Assembly: GCA_029204225.1 (NCBI GenBank)
Contig: CM055101.1
Location: 62,932,171 to 62,996,170 of the forward strand
Reading direction: 5' to 3'
DNA length: 64,000 bases
DNA from: Diphasiastrum complanatum
Lineage: Eukaryota > Streptophyta > Lycopodiopsida > Lycopodiales > Lycopodiaceae
Below, one piece after another: positions 28,001 to 38,700 of the stretch (position 1 is the first letter of the stretch; every line of letters starts with the position of its first letter). Below the pieces are notes generated by a model, which made no database searches, was not told where the DNA came from, and saw only the letters and a list, made by a program, of their open reading frames with translations. Both the position numbers and the translations under genes were made by a program.

Positions 28001-29292
28001 GAAGCACATTGGAAAGCAGCCAAGAGGGTTTTGAGGTATGTCAAAGGGACAACCTGCTATGGGATTGAGTACACAGATGACGGAAAGCTTCAGCTTGGAG
28101 GCTTTACTGATTCGGATTGGGCAGGTGATAGGGATGATTGAAAGTCGACCACAGGTTACACTTTTAACCTTGATTCAGGGGCCATTTCTTGGTGTAGCAA
28201 GAAACAGCCCACAGTTACCTTATCATCGACAGAGGCTGAGTACAGGACAGCGGCAAAAGCTACCTGCGAGGCAATATGGCTCAGGAGACTTCTTGGGGAG
28301 GTGCAGATTCCACAGGATGGTCCTACTATTCTTCAGTGTGACAGCCAGAGTTGCATCCAGCTTGCCAAAAATCCTGTGTACCATGCTCGTACGAAGCATA
28401 TTGAGGTGGATCAACACTTCTTACGAGAGAAGATACAAAGCGGAGAAATTCAGCTCGAGTACTGTGATACCAACGAACAAGCAGCAGATATCTTTACTAA
28501 GGCACTTAGTAGAGAAAAATTTGAAAAGTTTCGTAGCATGCTAGGTGTTTTGGTATGAACAAAATAGCCATTGAGGGGGGGTGTTGAAATAAATGCCTAT
28601 TTTGCCCCTTAAGGCTTGTATACTTGTAACTTGTAAGTTGTGCATAAGACATGGGGGTAAAACATTTATGTACATAGTACACCCCACTTGTGCTAATTAG
28701 GCAAGTAAATCAAGTAGGTTAAGGACCCATGTGGGTTCTAGAGCTAGAATTAGCAAGACACCACCTCTATACATAACATGCTATATGTAGCCCAAACTTT
28801 GGAGGGGTTTCCATGCCCTACTACACTTTGAATATTCATTCATGTTGTGTGAGCTTTGAAGTCCTCTCTCTCTTGCTTTTGTGTTCTACTCCATAGCTGG
28901 TTTTCTGAAGCTTTCATAGTGTGCTTACTATGCTGTTATGATACTCCATAGCTAAGCCTTGGAATTTGACTTCTCCCTACATTCGACATCGGCGGCAGAT
29001 CTCAGTTTCACTCCCCACTACAACTTGTATTACACCTTTTTTTAGTAGCAGCAGCAGCAGCAATAGCAGTGTCACCTCCAGGACTTGATCTGCAGCTTGC
29101 TTCCATTATACATAGCCATTTCTTGCTTTCTACCTTTTGGTTTAGTTAACACTGATAATTGTGTTTAGATTTATTATATATGCTTTTCTTTCAGTTTTTT
29201 GGAGACGTTTTCATACGCTCCCAGATGGTCCACATACTTGATAGGTACCTATTTGTCTTATATGCCTTTTGGCATGGAAAAGACATTAATGA

Positions 29293-29360
<68 letters not shown>

Positions 29361-29623
29361 CAGGTTATCTATCGTGATGGTATTATCGGACCAGTAGATC
29401 GGAGGCCTATAGTTAATGAGAAGAGTTTTGAGATAGAGAAATGAAGAGATGTCCAGTTGAACATGTAAATGGTCTACGCACCATATAATCCTAGCTATAT
29501 GACTCTCTTCTTAGTTAGTTTTTTGTTATTTTGCTTTGACGGCACTAATCCGTCTTGTTTCCAACATACTTGATGTACTTGTTCACCTTATATGCCTTTT
29601 GGCATGGAAAAGTCGTTAATAAA

Positions 29624-29721
<98 letters not shown>

Positions 29722-32700
29722 GCCACCCTGATGCCATCTAGGTATACCCGCCCTGATGCCACCCGCCCCATCTGGTAAAGGACTTATTTCGTGTATTCCG
29801 TAGAACCACGTGTAAGAAGAAAATCACATATGAGATCTGCCAAGGAAAGAAGATGATGATGGACCTTCTCTTTAGTCAAAATGTTGTCAAAGAAGCTGAG
29901 AAGTTTTTGGAAGGAAATCTTCAACACCATAGCAAAGGTATGGGAACTGCCTGGCGACCTACGAAGGACCTGGATACTCTTGTCATCTGCTTCACATCAG
30001 TGTCTCACCGGCGTGAAGTTTTAGGGAAGAGATTCCAATTGCGGGATACCAAAGTCTACCTGGACGAAGATCTTACCTTCATCCAAGTTCAAGAACGTAA
30101 GAAGGCAAGACAAGAAGCTCTATCAACTGGCAAGCGGCTTATCTATCGTGATGGTATTATCAGACTTGTCGATCGGAAGCCTATAGTTAATGAGAAGATT
30201 TGAGATAGAGTTTGAGATAAAAAGAAATGAAGAGATGTTCAGTTGAACATGTAAATGGTCTACGCACCATATAATCCTGGCTATATGAATCTCTTCTTAG
30301 TTAATTTTGTTATTCTGCTTTGACGGCACTGATCCGTCTTGTGTCCAACTTTATCTGATGTACTCGTTCGTCTTATACGCCTTTTGGCATGGAAAAACGT
30401 TAATAAAGCTTTCTTTCTTCTTTCTTTCTCTCTCTGGTCACACAAAGTCTCGTCACCCTCACCAACCCTAGTATGATGATATATGCAAACAACTTCACCT
30501 TCAATCTGCACAATCCCCCCACCTTTGGCATCTCAGACGTCTATATAGCTATACTTGTCGTTATAAAAAACGTATATATGAATCTTCCGAAGGGAAACGC
30601 CTGGTGGATCTTCTTTATAGCTCCTCATTTGGTGCCTTTTGGCGTGAGTTCATCCCTCGTGCCCCACCCCCACTATTGAGAGATTTACGTAGTTGGACTG
30701 AATATGTCACCTTACTTTACACTTTTCCCATTGATCAGATTGTTATATCTCCCCGTCCCTCCACTTTCTCCTTTTTTACGCCTACCATGGTCTCCCTTGC
30801 CATTGAGAAACTGAAGACTCACCGTGCTCGGGATGTCGAGGATTTAGAATCCAAACTCTTGATTCATGCTACTGATATTCTCTTGCCTATTTTAGCCTCA
30901 CTCCTTAACCAGGCCGTCATCTTTGGATTTCCCCCTACTTGGTGTACTAATACCATCCATCCCATCCACAAGAGTGGCGACCCCATGAAACCGGACAGCT
31001 ATCGTACCATTATGATTGGACATGTCGTGGCTAAACTATATGGTACTATCCTTCAGTCAGCGGTCAGTTGTGAGGCAAAGACACGGAGGTTACATGCTTC
31101 GGGTCAGGCTGGCTTCAGGAAGCAACACTCCACTACTGATCATGTTTTCACTCTTCGTGCTGTTATTGAGGAAGCTAGATCCAGGCGTAAGAGAGTATAT
31201 TGTTGCTTTGTGGATTTCCGGAAAGCGTTTGACTCAGTCCCATGTCATATGCTTATCCAGAGGCTGAGAGATCTAGATTTTGCCACCGATACCATATTGG
31301 CTGTCATGGAACTTTATGAGCAGGTTTGGGGATGCTTCAGATCAGATTTGGGCCTCTCAGAGAGAATCAGGAGTACTATTTGGGTGAAGCAGGGTTGCTC
31401 CCTCTCCTCTACACTCTTTGGTTTGTATATTGATGAGCTTGAGCGGGCCATCAATCATGATGGTGGCACTGGATGCAGGCTTGGTGATATACTCATTTTC
31501 ATTTTGCTTTATGCTGATGATGTGGCCTTGCTTTCTGGAAAACCAATGTTCCCTCTCCTCTACACTCTTTGGTTTGTATATTGATGAGCTTGAGCGGGCC
31601 ATCAATCATGATGGTGGCACTGGATGCAGGCTTGGTGATATACTCATTTTCATTTTGCTTTATGCTGATGATGTGGCCTTGCTTTCTGGAAAACCAATGT
31701 TATGATCTTTAATACCTCCAAAACCTTTATGCAGCGACAATTGTTCACACTAGGGGGACAACCACTTGAGGTGGTATCCTCTTACACCTACTTGGGGACT
31801 TCCTTCACCGGTCCTGCTTTCGGTATGAGACACGCAGCCACAAATAGACTACGGAAGGGGCATGCTGCTTTGGTTAGTCTTGAGCGCTTTTGTTTTAAGA
31901 AGCACATTCGGGATGCCCCAAGTAAGTGCAACCTATTTGATACTATTGTTGCACCCACAGCTATGTATGCAGCAGAGGCCTGGTGTACTGGAATTCCAGA
32001 GTCAGAGTGGACTAGCATCTCACATTTACAGATCAGTGTGCTTGCACGCATGATCCGGGCCAAACCATCTGTTCCTCACCAGGTTATACTTGCTGAATTT
32101 GCCGTCAAGGCAGATTTCTGAACTTTGAAGCAAGAAATCTCACAGCTGAAGGGGATAGAAACCTCTTTGATCCGTGGTACCACTATTTATACGAGTGACG
32201 ACCTCACGGAGCTCACAATGCAGCACTAAGGCGAGTCCTCTAAGGCTCGCAATTGGAGTTGACTTGGCTTTGCTTTCGCAAGTCAACAAATGAGGTGTCA
32301 TCAAATAAATAATTCCATATAAGGAATCAATTGATGACAGCACCAAAACTGTCGTATCCGACACAGCAGCAGAACCGTGTCGTCGTGGGTGACCGTATCA
32401 TAACCCTTGCGTGTCCCGTTGCTTCCAACTGTATCCGTCGAGGACGGGAACGTAAACTCGCCATTTTTTTATCATTCGAAACTGTAACTCTGTTCCTGGG
32501 AACGACAGGCTGAAAATGTTGGAGTGTTTAATGTTGGAGTTCAGTCAGGGAGGTCCTGCTTTTATCCGGAAATAATAATGAATTCCCTGGCATTGTGCGA
32601 AGTCTCCCCTGCTGGATAGGGCGGCTGGCACATCAAACACCACGTTAACAATCCCTCCGACGTACGCCAAGTGTTGCCTTATTATCCGGTCGATCTCTTT

Positions 32701-35700
32701 CTTCAAAGGCCAGTTCATTCAGACTTTCATGCTTTAAGGGGCTCTGTGAACATGCAACTATGTGCTCCCTCCCAAATATACTTGTCTTTGATAACTGAAA
32801 CAGCAACTGAACGTCGAAGTCCTCGGTTGATTGACCATACATTGGACAGGTCTTTCATAAGTGTTAACAGTTGTTTCGATTTAGTGATACTACTTTCTGA
32901 GAACTGTAGAGAAGAGTCAAAGCTTCAGACAAGGGTGCTATTGAGATCTCGGGTCCTTCTGGAATTTCCGTAACATTCCGAAGATTAGCCAAGCAAATAA
33001 GTCAACTTCAAGGTGGATTTGTTTATCAATACGCCTTTGTTATGTTACTTGGATTAACTATATTTATGACCATTATCCAAGTGGCGGAGAGGCGTAAGGC
33101 CTTTCAGGAGGCCCGCGTATCTGGCAGACGGGTTATTTATTGGAATGGACAGGTGCGCTTTTTTGATAATGCTCCTAGCAGTTCTCAGTGCTAGAGATTG
33201 GGATCCCCGGATTCGGGAGTACCCCAAGGCCCCATCCACACCATCTCTAGATTGGAGTATGAAACTGTGAGGGCATACACTCATCTTCCATAGCTGGCAA
33301 CTTGATTGATTTTATCACTGGTCAAGATTTATTGCTTTTCATGGAGACCCATGAGAGTCAAGCGCGAGGACTACACACTTTCCCAAGGTATAGATGGGAT
33401 TTCGTGTACAAACCTGAGACTAGATCAACTAATGGTCATGGATCCGGAGGGGTTGCATGCCTATACAGGGAGTCTCTTCACCTACGCATCGAATTCATCA
33501 GACATGATGAGCATGCACGTTATATTTGGATTCGCCGGATTCAAGCAGGTATACATATCATCCTCACAGTGGCGAACCTATTGTCATTGACTATCTCATG
33601 GGGTCACCATCCTCCATACCTCTCATCTTTGATTTTCATATCCCTCCCACCACCCTCTTTGATCACTCTTTCCTCTCTTTCACTATAGGTTGCCTCCCAA
33701 CCCCCAGTTATCCTCCCACCCCATGCTTACCCATACACCCAGATATAGATTCAATTCTCTGTACATGCCAGTCTACCAGGAGTCTCTCGCATCCGTATTC
33801 TACTCCTTTCCACATGACAATACAATTGACACACAATCTGCTTTCCTTACCACCTCTATTCACATTGCCGCTTCTCTGGCCTTCCCTTCTAAGCCCCATA
33901 AAGGCAGGTCCACACATTCTTCACCGCCCCGTCCTCTACACCCCCTATGGTATCATGTCGAATGTCGCTCTCTTCATCATCTTGTCACCCATGCACGTAC
34001 TCATGCTCGTCACCTCTCCATTCCTCCCGACGCTCCTACTATCGTACACTCCGCCATAGAAAGCGTGCCTATGATGACTCCAACAACGTCTTGTTGACCT
34101 TCTCTTCATCTCTTCCTCGGGCGCTTTTTGGCGCGAATTTATCCCTCGTGCTCCACCACCTCTCCTGGATGACCGCATATGGGCCAACTATGTTACTAGC
34201 CTATACACCATACCCATTGACTCACCCATCTCTATCTCTCCCCAATCTTCTAAGTTCACCTTCTTCACCTCTGACCTGGTACTTGCAGCCATCAAGAAAT
34301 AAAGTCCCATAAAGAGATATCGAGGACCTTGAATCCGAACTCCTAACTCATGCAGCCGACCTACTTGCTCCTACATCATCCTGGTGCACCAACATCATCC
34401 ACCCCATCCATAAATATGGTGACCCCATGATTCATGGTAACTAACGCACTATCATGATCGGGCAGGTTCTTGCGAAGCTATACGGAACCATACTTCAATC
34501 TGTAGTGAGCTCAGATGTGGAATCAAGGACATTACATGCTTTGGGACAGGGAGTTCCAAGCCCATTATTCTACCACTGACTTTGATTGAGGAAGCCAAGT
34601 ATAGGAGAGAGAAGGTTTACTGTTGTTTTGTGGACTTCAAGAAAGCCCTTGATATTGTCCCACGCTCCTTGCTCATTCCTAACCTTGGCTTCTCCACAGG
34701 CATCATTTTGGCTATGATGATTCTTTATGAGAGTCTTGGGTTGTTTCCGACATGGCAGTGGTATTTTTGAGCACATTTGGAGCACCATTGGGGTGAAGCA
34801 AGGTTGTTCTCTTTCACCATTTCTTTTTAGAATATAAATTGATGAGCTAGAGAGAGTCATCTCACAGTGCGGTGGTTTTGGTTGCAAACTTGGCATTCTT
34901 CTTTATGCCAATGATGTGGTACTAGTCTCCCCAACCAAAGAGGGTTTACATAGGCGGTTGAATTGCTTCTAGGACTTTTGCACCCGATGGGGCTTGGGGG
35001 TGAACATTGCCGAGACCAAGGTTATGGTCTTCAACACGTCTCGAGCTTCATGCAACGTCAGGAGTACACTCTCGATGGACAAATCCTAGAGGTAGTTTCT
35101 TCATACACATATTTGGGGATACTTTTCTTTGGTCCTACATTCAGCATGCGACAGACAGCTACCACTTAACTTGGGAAGGGACATGCCTCCCTTGTTCAGC
35201 TAGAGCGGTTTTGTGTCAGCATGCTCGGAGTAAGTGTAGAGTTAATGATACCGTTGCCACCCCCACAACCTTATATGCAGCAGAGACATGGTGTACCGGT
35301 CTTTCCTCCTCACATTGGGCCAGTATCTCGATATTACAGACCACCATGTTAGCTCATATGAGTCGGGTGAAGCCCTCAGTTCCACACGAGGTCCTTGTCG
35401 AGTTTGATGTTCCACCTATACAGTTAGATGCAGCTTTCCAGCTTATTGCATATATTCAGAGAGTTCAGGCACTTCCAGATGCAGATGGGAGAAATTCACA
35501 AATAGCACTCGCTTCTTCGCATTATCTTCATGATCAGAACTACAGGCTATCATGGTTTTCTCAGACATCCCACCTCCTCCTTGAGTCATTCGGTATCTTC
35601 ATTATAGAGCTTCCCTCAGGTACTCACCAATATATCAGACGCTTCATATATCGAGCATATCTTGATCGTACATGGAGACGACAATTGGGGGTTAAGCCCG

Positions 35701-38700
35701 ATTACTACCAGACTCATTTCATCGAGCTAGACATAGGAGGGCTCAGGGTTCCCAGTTTTGCCACATTATTTGGACTTAGGATTATCACACAGCCTCAAAT
35801 TTACATTGGAACAACTCCGTATCATCAAATCAACTAGCTATTGAAATCGAGAGAGGAGCGAATTTGCCAATTATGCTCTTACAATGAGGTGGAGTCTGAG
35901 GAACATTTTATCTTTAGGTGCCCTATATACTAAGAGATTAGGGGGAGATACTATTGTCTGTTCCACAACATGCCCATCACACTGCGGTCACTCATAGCAT
36001 ATGAGGACTCCCGCTATGTTGCACTCATGATACGAGAGATGTTCCCACTGCAACGAGACCTATGTAAGAAAACGTAGGAGAGTCACCTTATTTCTCAGCC
36101 TCTGATTACCTCTTTCTTCTCTAGGAGAAGATCCCGATGGGACCCAGCATCAAGTGATGATGATGATGATGGCGACATGCCCGTTCATAGAGATCAGAGA
36201 CAATCCACCACTCATAGTCATGTTGTTACTTGTAGCTCAAGCTATCCAACCTATCATGAGGAGACATACATCTCATCCTCCTAGACGACGTCGGTGGCTA
36301 CCAGAGTTGCCCCATGCTGCAGCCCATATCACATCCCTTATATAGCATCAGCGTGCTATACCTCATTTTTGACATGTAGTTGTATTTATGCTCCCACATA
36401 TCTCATCGCATTTATTTCAGTCCAGAGTATTTAGATATGTTGTCTTTGTTAGTGTTTCAAAGACGTTTCATATGCTTCCATTGTTACCACATACTTGACA
36501 TCATTTCTTCTAGGCTGATGGACATCCACTACACCATGCTGATGGACCCTGACTGGGCAGCCATCTTACATGCAATGTATATACAGTTATTTTTGCAGTT
36601 GTTGTTATTTGTAGGTAATTGAGCTTTATGCTCCTATTGTGCACGCTTGACATGTACCTTTTTCTTAGTCCTTAGCCATTAAACTGATAAACATGGGCGT
36701 AAAAACAAAGATTCAGTGATGACTCAACTAAGCCATATGCACAAGAGTCGGATAACTTTTCCAATTTTACCTAGCGGTATTTCAGTCTAGCATGGGACAT
36801 GACATTAGAGTATGTTCTGCTGACATGACGAAAAAACTAAAAAATAAAAGCATTGACATAATAAGTACACTAATAGAACCACTCACCCATCAAGGACTTG
36901 AGTTAATGGATGCAACAAGGCAGATACATGTGCAGACACCTGTGCAGATCAGTATCTCATTAGTCCAATTCCTAAGGCAATCAACCAAGTAGACTTGCTT
37001 TGATCTAGATCTCGATATGACCAACTAGTGCATGATAGCAGCTTCTAAACAGGATATTTCGCAACTTGCTCATATGTGTGAGATGTCCAATCAAAATGTG
37101 AAATCAATGGAATTTCAAGAGGAAGAGAGTGATAAACCATAATCATCGCAACAGAATAATCTGTTAAGTAGAATGAGGACCATAGGAGTTAGAAATATCA
37201 CCTGCATGCAAGGAAGTAGACGAGCAAAAGTCTTCAGAGTAGCTCGCCTAATCTCCAAAGGTGCATCAGATACATCCGGCCTAAAAAGCCGAAGAAGTGC
37301 TGGTAAAATCAAGTGCATATGTTCATCCAGCGTCCCTGTAGTATGGCGACATCATTCCCGAAGTAGAATATTGTTGACAAAAGGATGATATGGACTGCAA
37401 AGCAATGAACGTTATGTTGCTCTTGTCTTGAAGAAGCTTGATATAGCTTACCCCCAAAAACTTCAAAGGTGTGCAGCAGCGGAGGAACAGTACTGTAATC
37501 ACCGCTTCGCTCAGCATCACAAAGAAGTTGCACACATTTTGGTAATATGTCCGGCATGTAGACTCGGAATTCATCATTTAGAGCCACACAAAGCTTCTCC
37601 ACCAAATGCAATATCTACAAACATGCTTGCAATGAAGACCTTTCAAAACAAAAGGAATAAATGCTCATATCAAATAGCAACAGAGCCACATGTTAAATTT
37701 TACATTTTGATCCTTGTGTTAACCCCTTCTTTTGATGTCCGATCTAAATGTATGCAGAAAGCCAAATGAGGAACTAAATTTTCTGGAACACACCACTGTT
37801 TAGCTCCATTAGAATGCATGTGCTTTCTCAGATGAACATATAGATCCTTACATACACTAAGACTCTTAAGTATCCATTCCAGAAGCCTTTGAGTTTCAAA
37901 TAAAAACTCACAGGGGAATGTCCAGCTGGTCGGGTACTGGCAGGCAATATCATGGATGTCCAAAACTCAGATATAAGACGGAGGATGTCAGGCAAATACT
38001 TGCGAATATGCTGTCAACAAAGACGAACTGAGATTAACATACCCTGAAGATCTGAAGCTCACACCAATAAAGAGTTGAAGCCACTCTTGCATAAGAAAGA
38101 CTTATTCACCATTGTACAAAGTGCTCACATAATCTGTAAACTAAAACCACAAACCTGACGAACAATCGCAACAAGGTCTGCCATCTGGCAAAAAATGAAC
38201 TCCCTTAACCCTTCTTCACATGTACGAATAGTATGAAACAAATCTGGCATTACCTGCAGTCAATCACCTTTAATGAAAGATTCAGAAACTAGCTGGTGAA
38301 AAATCAGACTACCAGACCCAATAAATCCCAAAGGACATAACTTGAATCAGAACATCCAGCGCACACTCCACTAAGTGCCACCTTGTAACCAGCATACAAA
38401 GTTCAAGATGCTGAAGCCTTTCAGGCATTCTTAAAAAATTCCCCTTAGCTCTTTGTAACTTGAAAAACACACTTATTACATATACAATCTTCATATATCC
38501 TATTGTCAAAATACACTTAGAACTGCTTTCTAACATAAATTGGAACATCCACACTTTTGATATCCTTAATACGAGTCAAGTCCAGGTAGTTTCCTACTGA
38601 CTTAAAAGCTCCTCTATGACAAGTTTTCAGGCAGAATCTTTCACTGTTTGTGATAGTAGATTATTTTTGTTCTTATAAAATTTTGGGTTTATTGTAAAGA

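Larger units (their letters stand above)
23660..28972 (+). mobile_element. Ty1/copia retrotransposon inserted in LINE A
   Basis: Two 391-bp LTRs (23660-24050 and 28582-28972) differ at only about six positions by my count. The insertion is bounded by the 5-bp duplication ctccc (23655-23659 and 28973-28977). A primer-binding site tggtatcagagc, matching initiator Met tRNA, follows the 5' LTR at 24050. A G-rich polypurine tract ends just before the 3' LTR at 28581. LINE sequence resumes in register after the right duplication. Gag and pol are present in Copia order but broken, so it is a recent but non-autonomous copy. Confidence 0.95.
19057..29357 (+). mobile_element. LINE A: near-full-length two-ORF non-LTR retrotransposon, split by a Copia insertion
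   Basis: The LINE body runs 19057-23659 and resumes at 28973-29357 after the Copia element. It starts at the end of a (TC)n tract and carries ORF1, then ORF2 with endonuclease, reverse transcriptase and a C-terminal zinc-knuckle-like motif. Its 3' UTR ends in the hairpin ATGCC-TTTT-GGCAT (29262-29275) and a (TC)31 tract (29296-29357). The domain order fits an L1-clade-like LINE. Nonsense changes and frameshifts in both ORFs show that this copy is inactive. It is antisense to TOR. Confidence 0.85.
18475..36886 (-). other. TOR: 18.4-kb TOR intron filled with LINEs, a Copia and a mitochondrial fragment
   Basis: The intron separates the 53-nt exon at 36939-36887 (ending GG) from the exon at 18474 (beginning A AAT GTA), which restores frame exactly. 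It contains, left to right on the plus strand, a LINE tail, a near-full-length LINE split by a Copia element, two ORF1-only units, a truncated LINE, a mitochondrial-derived segment and a decayed LINE. About 430 nt at 18475-18905 and 380 nt at 36510-36886 have no recognised feature. Confidence 0.9.

Noticed and set aside
29296-29719. CT tracts as simple independent microsatellites or promoter GA-boxes
   Set aside because: Each sits directly after the LINE 3' hairpin tail, so it is better explained as the element's 3' end.
32928-33077. Chloroplast ndhF origin of the ND5-like fragment
   Set aside because: The DKG-IE-GP pattern and the hydrophobic end fit mitochondrial nad5 better than ndhF.
18906-36510. 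A host gene cluster or new defence-like operon in the large intron
   Set aside because: All sizeable frames resolve to LINE ORF1/ORF2, Copia gag-pol or mitochondrial sequence.
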